This document shows positions 9,649 to 18,230 of a stretch of 64,000 bases of DNA, piece by piece. A program made the translations under genes and the position numbers. The stretch covers positions 124,001 through 188,000 of the forward strand of contig PHSQ01000002.1 of NCBI GenBank assembly GCA_002862095.1, read 5' to 3'. The notes beneath the pieces were generated by a model. The model saw only the letters and a list, made by a program, of their open reading frames with translations. It ran no database searches and was not told the origin of the DNA. This stretch comes from Methylocystis sp. KS32 (GTDB lineage Bacteria > Pseudomonadota > Alphaproteobacteria > Rhizobiales > Beijerinckiaceae). How positions within the stretch are numbered: the first letter of the stretch is position 1; every line of letters starts with the position of its first letter.

Positions 9649-11043
9649 TTAATTCTGTTTCCCTATCGACGAACCCTGCTGCTCCTCGGGCCATGCAAGA
9701 TCGTCCGCCCGACCGGCGCGATGGGGCTGAGACCCACCCTCGACGAATATATGCTGCACGACGGCGCGCTCTGGAGAATCGGAACCGGATTGAACGGCGC
9801 GCTGCTTGTCTCGGTGGGCAAGTTCATCGACGACAGGAGCGGAAGCGCCAGTCAAGGGTTGCGCCGGTCCTATGGCGGGGCGGTCTAGCGGAAGCGTCGG
9901 AGCGGCGGGACGCGGTTCGCCCGCGGGAGAGGGAAAAACGACAGGCGGCGGCGGCGAGGCCGGCAAGAGGGCTGATGCAGGATGAGGCTCCGCCGATTTG
10001 GGAGACTGGTTTTCTTCCTGCTGCTTGACCTGTCCCCGAAGATCGAAAATCCGCTTGATCTCGCCTTCCACGAAAAGCGCCAGTTTGCGCGCGCCCGCGC
10101 CGGTGAAATGCACGCCGTCCGAGTTGCGCAATTTAACCGATTGACCGCTTATGTCGGGCCCATAGGCGCTGTATTGCCCCCGATCGTCCGCGAACTTGTC
10201 CCAAAGATCGACGAAAGTCGCGCCATCCGCCGCCGCTCGGACCCGAAAAATCTCGTTGATCTGCGCCATGTCCGCGGAAAACTTCTCGGCTTTCATCACC
10301 GGAAGCCCAACCCAGACGAGAGGAATTTTCTTCTCCTTGAAACTCTGAATGATGCTGTCCACCCGCGCGGCGTATAATTCGCGCCACCGCGCCGAGAGCG
10401 GTTCGGGGGATTGACCCGCGTCACTGATAGGCTGGCGGTCGTTGCTGCCGACGAAGACGACCGCGACATCGATTTTCTGGCTCCCCCCGGCCAGGTCGTG
10501 AGCCGCCTTCACCCAGTCGTAATAATCGTTTCGCACTAGCCCGGAACTCTCCTTGCCCTTGTGCACGATACCGATCTGTGGGGTGTCCTCGAATGCTTCC
10601 TCCAAACCGTCCGAGAGATTTTGGCTCAGAGTGTCGCCCAGAACGGCGACAAAAAACGTTGCTTCGCTCGGCGCTTTGGATTCGTGATGCGGCGTCTCTT
10701 GCGCGGCGCTCCTGCGCGGGGCCTTCTGCTGGCGCAAGGCGTGGAAGTGGGCTTCGCTCGGGGGCGCCGTCCGGCGCTCGGGAATATTTTGGCGTGGAGG
10801 ACGATAATTCGGCGCGGCGCGCTGAGAAGAGCGGTGCGGCGCGCCGCCAAAAATGCCGCCGAATAAATCCGAAAAGAAATTTTGCGCCTGGGCCGCGCCC
10901 GACCCAATCGTGAAGAGAAGCGCTAACCAAAGCGCCGCCAAGCGAAAATAGCGATAGCGACGCGATGGAAGTTGATCGAGCATGAACCGAATATAACTCA
11001 AAGTCTGCGCGAGGTAAAAAGCCCGCTCTTGACGCGAACGCAT
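9649..11043 (-). CDS. Periplasmic SGNH-hydrolase-like protein (DUF459 family)
   Basis: 464 residues. A signal peptide or anchor at about 33-53 (FRLAALWLALLFTIGSGAAQA) is followed by a Pro/Arg-rich linker (70-125) and an SGNH-type domain. Block I reads GDTLS (136-140), so the usual GDS nucleophile is Thr; block III is GSND (199-202) and the late block is DGVH (309-312). A Pro-rich tail follows from about 345. The start at 11043 has TGAGG seven bases upstream. Members of this fold deacylate or acylate glycans and lipids. With Thr in place of Ser the activity is uncertain. It is divergent from the secreted protein at 11088. Confidence 0.75.
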   Translation of the reverse strand: MRSRQERAFYLAQTLSYIRFMLDQLPSRRYRYFRLAALWLALLFTIGSGAAQAQNFFSDLFGGIFGGAPHRSSQRAAPNYRPPRQNIPERRTAPPSEAHFHALRQQKAPRRSAAQETPHHESKAPSEATFFVAVLGDTLSQNLSDGLEEAFEDTPQIGIVHKGKESSGLVRNDYYDWVKAAHDLAGGSQKIDVAVVFVGSNDRQPISDAGQSPEPLSARWRELYAARVDSIIQSFKEKKIPLVWVGLPVMKAEKFSADMAQINEIFRVRAAADGATFVDLWDKFADDRGQYSAYGPDISGQSVKLRNSDGVHFTGAGARKLALFVEGEIKRIFDLRGQVKQQEENQSPKSAEPHPASALLPASPPPPVVFPSPAGEPRPAAPTLPLDRPAIGPAQPLTGASAPVVDELAHRDKQRAVQSGSDSPERAVVQHIFVEGGSQPHRAGRADDLAWPEEQQGSSIGKQN

Positions 11044-11087
11044 TTGATGGCCTCATGCTTCGCCGGGATTCGGCCTCGGAGGAAAGC

Positions 11088-11546
11088 ATGACGAATCGCG
11101 CGATTTTCGCCATCGCATTGGCTTACGCTAGTCTGATGATCGAGATTTCATGGGCCAAAGAGCCGGGACTGGCTGATACGCCGCCAGCCGAGACGTGGAT
11201 GTTCCCTTACAACGGCGACATACCGTCCTGCGATGACAGTTCGGTTCTGTGGCGAATTCAATACGAATTCGAAGCCCGCGAGACCAATTATTGGCGCAGC
11301 GGCCTTGTCATCGAAGGGTTCGGCGAACCTCGCGAAATCGGCTTTCGCACCGATGGCCTCAGTTATATACCGCGCAGATATTGCCGGGCCCAGGCGCTCC
11401 TGAACGATGGGAAGCAGCGAGAGGTCGCCTATGAGATAGGCGAATCTCTTGGTTTCATCGGCCTTGGCTCTGGCGTCGCTTGGTGCGTTACCGGCCTTGA
11501 CCGCAACCACGCCTTCTCTCCCGCGTGCAAAGCAGCGGGACCCTGA
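11088..11546 (+). CDS. Secreted protein of unknown function
   Basis: 152 residues starting at the ATG preceded by GGAGG at good spacing; an in-frame ATG at 11055 is not supported. A signal peptide covers about residues 1-22 (AIFAIALAYASLMIEISWA). The rest has Cys in PSCDDSS, RRYCRAQ, AWCVTG and SPACKA, which suggests two disulphides in the periplasm. I recognise no family. It precedes RNase T2 by 21 bases on the same strand, so the two exported proteins are probably co-expressed. Confidence 0.65.
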   Translation: MTNRAIFAIALAYASLMIEISWAKEPGLADTPPAETWMFPYNGDIPSCDDSSVLWRIQYEFEARETNYWRSGLVIEGFGEPREIGFRTDGLSYIPRRYCRAQALLNDGKQREVAYEIGESLGFIGLGSGVAWCVTGLDRNHAFSPACKAAGP

Positions 11547-11567
11547 GACGTCTGGGAGCTTTTTAGG

Positions 11568-12293
11568 ATGAGAGCCTTCGTATTGGCGCTTCTCGCGCTC
11601 GCTTTCGCGACCCCCGCCGCCGCTCTCGACGACGGCTGTCTTCTCGATCGCTGCGCCGATCAGGCCAAACCCCAAACTTCGCCATCGGCGGACGCCTCGC
11701 CGGCGCCCCGTTTCGGCCTTCCCGCGCCTTCGGGAGAATTCGATTTCTATGTCCTCGCCTTGTCCTGGTCGCCGGGCTTTTGCGAACTGAAGCAGGGCGC
11801 GAGCCGGCAATGCGAGCCCGGCTCTGGTCTGGGTTTCGTCGTTCACGGGCTTTGGCCGCAATATGAGCGCGGATTTCCCGCCAATTGCGGCGGTTCGACC
11901 ACAATCTCGCGAATGGCGCTGGAACGCGCGAAAGGCCTGTATCCCGACGAGGGGCTGGCGCGCTATGAATGGCGCAAGCACGGAACCTGCACGGGCCTTA
12001 GCCCCGGTGACTATTTCGATTCGGTCGCAAGGGCGCGATCCAGGGTCGCGACTCCGAGAATTTTCGAACAGGTCGCCGCCGACCAAACTCTCGCGACCTT
12101 GGATATCGAACGCGCCTTCATGGAGGCGAACCCAAATCTTCGGCCTGGCATGATGAGCGTCGGCTGCAAAGACGGCGTTTTGCAGGAGATGCGTATCTGC
12201 CTGTCAAAGGATCTGCGGAATTTTCGCTCCTGCCCCGAAGTGGCGCGGCAGGGCTGCCACGCTCGCGAAGTCCGCGTTCCCGCGCCTCTCTGA
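11568..12293 (+). CDS. Ribonuclease T2 family protein (periplasmic RNase I type)
   Basis: 241 residues with an N-terminal signal peptide (about 1-19, VLALLALAFATPAAA). Both T2 signatures are intact: CAS1 in VVHGLWPQY (catalytic His at about residue 93) and CAS2 in WRKHGTC (Glu-to-Arg variant, His at about residue 138). Several Cys could form the usual disulphides. The family cleaves single-stranded RNA through 2',3'-cyclic phosphates and in bacteria normally acts in the periplasm. It lies between an unknown secreted protein and rlmJ, both close on the same strand. Confidence 0.92.
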   Translation: MRAFVLALLALAFATPAAALDDGCLLDRCADQAKPQTSPSADASPAPRFGLPAPSGEFDFYVLALSWSPGFCELKQGASRQCEPGSGLGFVVHGLWPQYERGFPANCGGSTTISRMALERAKGLYPDEGLARYEWRKHGTCTGLSPGDYFDSVARARSRVATPRIFEQVAADQTLATLDIERAFMEANPNLRPGMMSVGCKDGVLQEMRICLSKDLRNFRSCPEVARQGCHAREVRVPAPL

Positions 12294-12303
12294 TCGACGC
12301 CCC

Positions 12304-13146
12304 GTGAACTACCGCCACGCTTTTCACGCCGGCAATTTCGCCGATGTCTTCAAGCACGCGCTTCTCGCGCGTCTGCTTTTGTATCTTTGCCGGAAGGAAA
12401 CCCCTTTCAGAATCATCGACACTCATGCGGGCGAGGGCGCCTATGATCTCTGCGGCGACGAAGCCGCGCGCACGGGAGAGTGGCGCTCGGGGATAGGGCG
12501 GCTCGCCGATCTCGCGGACGCGCCCCATGAGACGAAGGCTTTGCTCGCACCCTATCTCGATTGCGTTGGACCTTTTGTCGATGGTCGGCCGGCGCTTTAT
12601 CCCGGCTCGCCCCTCATCGCTCAGCGTTTCATGCGCGCAAACGATCGCGCCATCTTCTGCGAACTTCGCAAGGACGCCTTCGACGCCCTGAGCAAACGGT
12701 TTTCGCGGGACAAGCGCGTGAAGACCATTCACCTCGACGGCTACACCGGAGTCGGCGCCTTCGCGCCGCCGGCGGAGCGGCGCGGCCTGGTGTTGATTGA
12801 TCCGCCGTTCGAACGCACGGACGAATTTCGCGCGCTGCTCGACGCCTTCTTCAACGCCCATCGCAAATGGCCGTCAGGGGTTTACGCGCTTTGGTATCCC
12901 GTCAAAGAGCCGTCGCTCGGGCGGCCCTTCGTCGCGGAGCTGAAACGAACCGAAACCAAGCGGGTGCTGCGGCTTGAGCTGTGCGTCGGCGGAAGCTGCG
13001 AACGCCTCAACCGAACAGGTCTCATTGTCGTCAACCCGCCCTATGTCTTCGAGGAAGAGGCCCGCTCCATCGTTTCGTTCCTGACGTCGCGTCTGGCGCA
13101 AGGGCAGGGGGCCGAGTTTCTGGTCGAGACCTTGGCGGGAGAGTGA
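12304..13146 (+). CDS. rlmJ: 23S rRNA (adenine(2030)-N6)-methyltransferase
   Basis: 280 residues from a GTG start (NYRHAFHAGNFADVFKH is the hallmark N-terminus of RlmJ, formerly DUF519). The methyltransferase signature LIDPPFE (about 162-168, DPPF/DPPY type) and DTHAGEGAYDL near residues 39-49 for S-adenosylmethionine binding are visible. It methylates A2030 of 23S rRNA before subunit assembly. The gene begins ten bases after the RNase T2 stop; no strong Shine-Dalgarno is seen, so translational coupling is possible. Confidence 0.93.
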   Translation: MNYRHAFHAGNFADVFKHALLARLLLYLCRKETPFRIIDTHAGEGAYDLCGDEAARTGEWRSGIGRLADLADAPHETKALLAPYLDCVGPFVDGRPALYPGSPLIAQRFMRANDRAIFCELRKDAFDALSKRFSRDKRVKTIHLDGYTGVGAFAPPAERRGLVLIDPPFERTDEFRALLDAFFNAHRKWPSGVYALWYPVKEPSLGRPFVAELKRTETKRVLRLELCVGGSCERLNRTGLIVVNPPYVFEEEARSIVSFLTSRLAQGQGAEFLVETLAGE

Positions 13147-13161
13147 AGGGGCGCGCAAAAG

Positions 13162-13362
13162 TCAAAGCATGCCGTGCCGCGGTTGGAATATCCAATAGAC
13201 AACGCCGATGACGGCGCAGGCCGCGCCAAAGAAAAATACCACATTGCCCATGAATTCGTCGCTCATATTGAGGCCATAAAGGCTAATCAATAGCCCCACA
13301 ATCGCCGCGTATAGCGATTTCCGATCACGCTCGGGCTTGTGAAATTTCAACTGGCCTTTCAT
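13162..13362 (-). CDS. Small two-helix membrane protein, unknown
   Basis: 66 residues with a basic N-terminus (KFHKPERDRK) and two hydrophobic helices at about 17-31 and 39-59 (VVFFFGAACAVIGVVYWIF). AGGAG lies nine bases before the ATG. Convergent with rlmJ and divergent from the GST gene. The clean binding site and the transmembrane pattern make it a credible gene, but I recognise no family. Confidence 0.6.
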   Translation of the reverse strand: MKGQLKFHKPERDRKSLYAAIVGLLISLYGLNMSDEFMGNVVFFFGAACAVIGVVYWIFQPRHGML

Positions 13363-13473
13363 CGGCGTGATCTCCTCTTCAGCCCAAATCGCATGAGCGC
13401 AAGCCCAGGTTAAGTCTTTTCCAAACCGGAAACGAGTTGCTATAAGCGCGCACAGAGTTCAAGGAGCTTGGAC

Positions 13474-14070
13474 ATGCTCATTCTCCGATCTTCGCCGGCG
13501 TCGCCCTATGCGCGCAAGGTCCGTATCGCAGCGGACATTCTCGGTCTGACGGACCGCATCGAGATCGCCGGCGCCGATCTTGCCGATCCAACGGACAGCA
13601 TACGCGTGCAGAACCCGCTCGGCAAAATACCCGCGCTAGTGCTGGAAGACGGCTCGTCCTTATACGACAGCCGCGTCATCGCCGAGTATCTCGACGGGCT
13701 CGCTGGCGGCGGCAAGCTATTCCCGTCCGACCCGGCGCGCCGCTTTCCCGCCCTGCGCTTGCAGGCGCTCGGCGACGGGATTAGCGACGCCGCTCTGCTG
13801 ATTCGCTACGAACAAGTCACGCGTCCGGAGTCGATGCGCCACGCTCCCTCGCTGGAATTGCAGCAGAGCAAGGTCGATCGGGCTCTGGCCGCGCTGGAGG
13901 CGTCTCCGCCGCGGGGACCGATTGACATTGGCCATATCTCCATCGCCTGCGCCTTGGGCTATCTCGACCTGCGCTTCAAAGGGGCGTGGCGCGAAAGCCA
14001 TCCCGCGATGGTCGAATGGCTGGAAAAATTCAGCCGCTCTGCGCCCTCTTACGAAGCGACCCGGGCGTAG
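13474..14070 (+). CDS. Glutathione S-transferase family protein
   Basis: 198 residues. The N-terminal thioredoxin-fold domain starts MLILRSSPASPYARKVRIAA, with Ser/Tyr at the glutathione-activating position and the conserved cis-Pro segment NPLGKIPAL (about 50-58) followed by LYDSRVIAEYLD. An all-helical C-terminal domain follows. The ATG at 13474 is used because AAGGAG lies seven bases upstream; the in-frame TTG at 13468 overlaps that binding site. Family members conjugate or reduce with glutathione; the substrate is unknown. Confidence 0.88.
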   Translation: MLILRSSPASPYARKVRIAADILGLTDRIEIAGADLADPTDSIRVQNPLGKIPALVLEDGSSLYDSRVIAEYLDGLAGGGKLFPSDPARRFPALRLQALGDGISDAALLIRYEQVTRPESMRHAPSLELQQSKVDRALAALEASPPRGPIDIGHISIACALGYLDLRFKGAWRESHPAMVEWLEKFSRSAPSYEATRA

Positions 14071-14093
14071 CGGGGGCAATTTATGGCGTTTGC

Positions 14094-14777
14094 TCAGAAG
14101 TGATAGTTCACGCCGACCTTGACTTGTGAATTGTTGACGGCTGTCTGAAGGACCGCCGGCGAAAAGTCGAAATAGCGATCCGAGCCGACCGAAGTGAACA
14201 AATATTCGCCCTTCACGGACAGATTGTTCGTCACCATGAATTCCAGACCCGCGCCCAAGGCCCAACCGGTTTGGAAGGTCGACTGTTGTCCCGCAAAGCC
14301 AGTCCAGAAATTGCCGACCGACACGGTATTGTTGCTGCCGGCGAAGCCGCCGGTGATATAAACCAGTGCGCGATCGAAGGTATAGCCGACTCGCCCGCGT
14401 ATCGTGAGCAGATCGTCGACGCGGCCGTTGGTGAAGACGCCGGCATAGGGCATGTTCGATGTTTTCATGCCGGTAAAGTCAAAGTCGGCCTCAAGACCGA
14501 CCAGCAGATTGGGAGCGGCCATATAGTTGAAGCCGCCGGTGAAGCCGATGAGCCCCCCGGTGGGGCTGCCGATCAACTGGCTGCCGCCATCGGTAAACGA
14601 GCCGAAACCGACGCCGCCATTAAGGCCTAGGTAGAATCCCTGCCAGTTTGCGACAGGGGCGGGGGAGTAATAATCCTGCGGAGGCGGCGCCGCGCGGCGC
14701 GGCAAATCCGCGGCAAGGGCTGGCGTCGCCAAGAAAGCGAAGGGAGCGAGCAGGGTCGCTAGATAATAATGTCTCAT
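14094..14777 (-). CDS. Outer-membrane beta-barrel porin, Omp25/Omp31-like
   Basis: 227 residues. A signal peptide (about 1-22, ending TPALAAD) is followed by a short Pro-rich linker PPPQDYYSPAP, then WQGFYLGLNGGVGFGSF, the standard start of the Rhizobiales Omp25/Omp31/RopB 8-strand barrel. The chain ends in KVGVNYHF, with the terminal Phe used by the BAM assembly machinery. GGAG stands eight bases before the ATG. Structural outer-membrane protein. Its upstream gap is AT-rich and carries a 7-bp inverted repeat. Confidence 0.88.
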   Translation of the reverse strand: MRHYYLATLLAPFAFLATPALAADLPRRAAPPPQDYYSPAPVANWQGFYLGLNGGVGFGSFTDGGSQLIGSPTGGLIGFTGGFNYMAAPNLLVGLEADFDFTGMKTSNMPYAGVFTNGRVDDLLTIRGRVGYTFDRALVYITGGFAGSNNTVSVGNFWTGFAGQQSTFQTGWALGAGLEFMVTNNLSVKGEYLFTSVGSDRYFDFSPAVLQTAVNNSQVKVGVNYHF

Positions 14778-15142
14778 TCGTTCAACTCCGGATACGCGCC
14801 TCGCCGCTCCCGCGAGGCCATCAAACTCACGCCGAGACCGGTCATCTCGATAAATCGAATTAAAATCATTCAGCTTAACAAGACCTTTCTTGAATGGTCT
14901 TGGGTCCGCGCCGAAAGGTATGAACTCAGCAAGCTTAATGAATGAAATTTGGCGTCATTTTGGCTTTCAAAGATTTAGTTGTATGTATACTTGCCATAAT
15001 TGTTTACAAATTAGATATTTCGCTTTTAAAGTTGATTGATATTGGATAATAATACGTCAATGAAGCGAACTCCCGCGATCATCGCACTGGAGAGGTCGTA
15101 GCTTCCCACTGGAAGTGGTAATCCCGCGAAGGAAGGTCGGTT
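14778..15142. promoter_or_regulatory. AT-rich divergent intergenic region with candidate promoter elements
   Basis: 365 bases without a gene, strikingly AT-rich from about 14860 to 15060 against a GC-rich background. It holds the inverted repeat CAAGACC (14879-14885) / GGTCTTG (14896-14902) on the porin side. On the plus strand TTGCCA (14991) with GATATT 17 bases later is a weak -35/-10 candidate for the SDR gene. Divergent promoters for the porin and the SDR gene are expected here. Confidence 0.4.
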
Positions 15143-15904
15143 ATGAGCCAGCCGAAGGGGCCGGTTTTGGTCACGGGCGCCGCGAGGCGGATCGGTCTCG
15201 CCATCGCGCATGGTTTCGCAAGAGCCGGCAGACCCGTGGTGATCCACGCCTCGCGGCGGTCGCTTCAGGAGGCGCAACTTGCCGCGCAGGCTCTGAACGA
15301 ACTCGGCGCCCAGGCGGCGGCGATCGGCGCCGATCTCGCGGTCGCCAGCGAGACCGAGGAGCTCGTGGCAAGAGCGGAAGAACCATTCGGCCCGCTCTCG
15401 GCTCTGGTGAACAATGCTTCCGTGTTCGAACTCGACAACGCCGCCGATTTTTCGCTCGAAGTCTACGAGAGGCAAATGGCGATCAATTTGCGCGCGCCGC
15501 TTTTACTGTGCCGGAAATTCGCGAACAGGCTGCCGGCCGGGACCGAGGGAGCCATCATAAATGTCATTGACCAGCGCGTCTGGCGCCTGACGCCGCGCTA
15601 CTTCACCTACACGCTGACGAAATCCGCGCTGTGGACGGCCACGCGCACGATGGCGCAGGCTTTCGCGCCCAATATCCGGGTCAACGCGGTCGGCCCCGGA
15701 CCCGTTCTGCCCAACGCTTTTTATGGGGAAAAAGGCTTTGAAGCGGAGGTCGCGGGCACGCCATTGCAACGGCCGACGGAATTGTCAGGCGTCGTCGATG
15801 CGGTGATGTATCTCGCCGCGGCGCGAAACGTCACCGGCCAGATGATCGCCGTCGACAGCGGACAGCATCTGTCCTGGCGCACCCCGGACGTCCTGCCGGA
15901 ATAG
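15143..15904 (+). CDS. SDR oxidoreductase, pteridine reductase/FolM-like
   Basis: 253 residues, the classical short-chain dehydrogenase length. The cofactor motif is TGAARRIG (about 11-18), the Arg-containing form seen in pteridine reductases and FolM. NNAS (about 90-93) and the active-site YTLTK (YxxxK, about 155-159) follow; the catalytic Ser region is replaced by NVIDQRV, also seen in FolM-like proteins. Likely an NADPH-dependent reductase of dihydrobiopterin- or dihydromonapterin-type substrates, by inference from motifs. AAGGAAGG lies six bases before the ATG. Confidence 0.82.
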   Translation: MSQPKGPVLVTGAARRIGLAIAHGFARAGRPVVIHASRRSLQEAQLAAQALNELGAQAAAIGADLAVASETEELVARAEEPFGPLSALVNNASVFELDNAADFSLEVYERQMAINLRAPLLLCRKFANRLPAGTEGAIINVIDQRVWRLTPRYFTYTLTKSALWTATRTMAQAFAPNIRVNAVGPGPVLPNAFYGEKGFEAEVAGTPLQRPTELSGVVDAVMYLAAARNVTGQMIAVDSGQHLSWRTPDVLPE

Positions 15905-15913
15905 CGACGCGGT

Positions 15914-16171
15914 TCAGTCCGCCGACGGGAGCCTTCTGATGGTGAATTCTATGCGTCCATCCTCGAGTTCGCGCCAGAACTCGATTTCGGTCATGTAAGC
16001 CGCCTTGGGGTAGAGCTCGAACCACTCGCGCGCCTTCTGGCGGGCGTCGACTCTCGGCATGGTGAAGGTTTCACGGCGCCACCCGTCGCTGCGACCGCCG
16101 GGGCTCCCGAGACGCGCTCTATGAGCGACACGTTTCGCGATATCGCCGGGTTCCCTGGTTCGCACGCCCAT
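15914..16171 (-). CDS. Small protein of unknown function
   Basis: 85 residues from an ATG with GGGGAGG close upstream. The C-terminal half, from MPRVDARQKAREWFELYP onward (about residues 38-85), looks like folded protein; the N-terminal part is Arg/Gly-rich. A 48-residue form starting at the internal Met (16060) is an alternative. No signal peptide, no helix predicted to span the membrane, no family recognised. Convergent with the SDR gene, nine bases between their ends. Confidence 0.5.
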   Translation of the reverse strand: MGVRTREPGDIAKRVAHRARLGSPGGRSDGWRRETFTMPRVDARQKAREWFELYPKAAYMTEIEFWRELEDGRIEFTIRRLPSAD

Positions 16172-16291
16172 ACACGCCTCCCCACGCAGGCCTTCACTGA
16201 CAGCCTAACGCCATTTTCACCATAAAGGGAGTCGCAACATGCACGGGGCTCTTGAAGGAATTATTAAAGCGGACCGACCGCCCGCCTCCGC

Positions 16292-17527
16292 CTAATCCGC
16301 GCTTTTCGCGGCGTCTTCGAGCAATTGCTTGACCTTGTGGGGATCGCGCGGGAACCCCGCCCTGATCCACTTCGCCTGAAAGAGCTTGAGCGCGGCGCCA
16401 AGCGAACGACCTGGCGGAACCCCGAGCGCGATGAGATCGGCTCCCTTGACGGGTAAAGGCGGAGCCTCGGCGTCTTCGAGAAATTGCGCCGCGGCGCGCC
16501 AGCCGCCGTCCCCGGCCGGAGCAGCGCAATCGGCGTGAGTTAAAGCCAGCGCGTCAATTGCGGCAGCGCGCCCATGCAGGAAGAGAAGCTCGTTGAGTTC
16601 CTGCGCCGAAAAAATTTCTTCCCGCCCGTGCAGGCTTTCGGATAGCTTGGCGTTGAGGGCGAGGCGCGCATATTCGGCGTTGGAAAGACGCAGCCGCTCG
16701 CGCAGGCGATCGGCGTCCTCCCTCACGAGAACCGTGAAGGCCGAAAGTCGCGCAACTGGGTCGGACGGGCGCCCGCAAGCTTCCTCGAAATTCGCGAAAC
16801 GCTCCAGCCGGGCAGGGTAGGCCATGCCCAGCAGCGCTTCGGTGAAACCCGCGCGCGACATCTCCCGCGCGGTTTCGACCACGCGCCTCGCGACGAGAAA
16901 TTTCAGCAATTCCGCGCGGATTCGCTCGCGCGACAACATGACGAGGCGGTCTCGCGCGCGAATGGCCGCGCGAAATCCGTCGGGATCGAGCGGGCCTTCG
17001 CCAAGGGAGGCGTGAAAGCGAAAAAAGCGCAAAATCCTCAGATAATCCTCGGCGATGCGCTGGTCGGGATCGCCAATGAAGCGGATTTTGCGCGCCGCCA
17101 GATCCGCCACGCCTCCGGTATAGTCGTAAAGGCGCCCATCTGGCGAAAGCGAGAGGGCGTTGACGGTGAAATCGCGGCGCCGCGCGTCTTCCTCGAAATC
17201 GGCTCCGAATCGCACCCTGGCGGCGCGGCCAAAAGTTTCCACGTCGTGACGCAGGGTGGTGACCTCGTAAGGCGTCCCCTCGACAATGACCGTAACCGTG
17301 CCGTGGGCGACGCCCGTGGGCGCGGAATCGAGGCCGGCGCTTTCGGCAGCCTCGACCACGGCGTCGGGGAGAGCCGTGGTCGCAATGTCGATTTCGTGAG
17401 GGGTTAGCCCCAGCAGAGCGTCGCGCACCGCCCCGCCGACGACTCTGGCCTCGCAGCCGGTCGCCTCGATGGCGGCGAAAAGCCTGACGAGCTTGGCGTC
17501 CGTCAGAATTCGGGCGGGGTCGTTCAT
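16292..17527 (-). CDS. cca: CCA tRNA nucleotidyltransferase / poly(A) polymerase family
   Basis: 411 residues, usual for the class II enzymes of this group. The nucleotidyltransferase head has VVGGAVRDALLG (about 29-40) and HEIDIATTALPD (about 44-55). The expected DxD metal site reads E-I-D here. The neck region has EEDARRRDFTVNAL and the flexible region follows (IAEDYLRILRFFRFHA). The family adds or repairs the 3' CCA end of tRNAs. The start overlaps the stop of the upstream DUF6111 gene as ATGA, which implies translational coupling. Confidence 0.9.
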   Translation of the reverse strand: MNDPARILTDAKLVRLFAAIEATGCEARVVGGAVRDALLGLTPHEIDIATTALPDAVVEAAESAGLDSAPTGVAHGTVTVIVEGTPYEVTTLRHDVETFGRAARVRFGADFEEDARRRDFTVNALSLSPDGRLYDYTGGVADLAARKIRFIGDPDQRIAEDYLRILRFFRFHASLGEGPLDPDGFRAAIRARDRLVMLSRERIRAELLKFLVARRVVETAREMSRAGFTEALLGMAYPARLERFANFEEACGRPSDPVARLSAFTVLVREDADRLRERLRLSNAEYARLALNAKLSESLHGREEIFSAQELNELLFLHGRAAAIDALALTHADCAAPAGDGGWRAAAQFLEDAEAPPLPVKGADLIALGVPPGRSLGAALKLFQAKWIRAGFPRDPHKVKQLLEDAAKSAD

Positions 17528-17781
17528 TCGAACCGACCCGGAACAAGGCGGCCATTTTCGATATGCGCCGGCACATAGGTCCCCTGATCGCGGGGACCGA
17601 GCGCCAGCAGCAACATGCCTGCGACGGCGACGAGGAGGCCGGCGATGGTGAGCGTGGAGACGACGCCCCTGTGCCAGAACTCCGCGACAAAAGGCCAGCG
17701 CAATTGCGCGAGATGAAACACCGCGTAAAGCACGAAGGGAGCGGAAAAGAGCAGGGTGGTCTCGATGACGGCGCGCCACAT
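17524..17781 (-). CDS. DUF6111-like small membrane protein
   Basis: 85 residues with two hydrophobic helices (about 7-22, LLFSAPFVLYAVFHL, and 39-60, VVSTLTIAGLLVAVAGMLLLAL) and a C-terminal tail GTYVPAHIENGRLVPGRF that is typical of a small Rhizobiales family placed next to cca. GGAGG lies ten bases upstream of ATG. The four-base overlap with cca (ATGA) makes the pair a coupled operon. Function unknown. Confidence 0.8.
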   Translation of the reverse strand: MWRAVIETTLLFSAPFVLYAVFHLAQLRWPFVAEFWHRGVVSTLTIAGLLVAVAGMLLLALGPRDQGTYVPAHIENGRLVPGRFE

Positions 17782-18230
17782 GGGCGAAAGGCCTCCAGCT
17801 TGCGCCGGCGACGGCGCGGGGGCGGGTTTTGGTTGTTATATACACGCTTTGGCGCGGGAGCGCAGGCGGGGGCTTTGGCAATGCGCGATCTGGCGGTCAA
17901 AGTCCGACAGTTGGCGATGCGGAACGCGGCGAGCGGCCGCCAGCGCGAAATGGCCCACCCCGTCAATGGAGCAATAGCGTCGCGGTTTCAGAAGTCAGGG
18001 GTTTTGCAAGGTTCCATAACGCCCCTTCTCCAAATCCCGTTCTCTAAAGCTCGGCCGCGGCGCCGCCCTCGCCACAATTCCCGCGCCTTTGCACGGGAGA
18101 TTGGCCGGGCGGGGCGCTTGCCTGTTAATGATCGACAAACGCGTCAGGCGTTCTAAGCTATTCCCCAGACCGCCGGATCGCGCTCTCCCGCGATTCCGCC
18201 CGCAATCCTCCAGCCAGAGCCCAAGCCTCC
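17782..18230. other. 449-base intergenic gap between DUF6111 and moxR
   Basis: No gene can be supported here on either strand; open frames are Arg/Pro-rich shadows. The gap separates the leftward cca operon from the rightward MoxR operon and should hold both promoters. In related genomes, from memory, Nudix and DUF1285 genes lie between such loci; neither is seen here. Confidence 0.5.
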
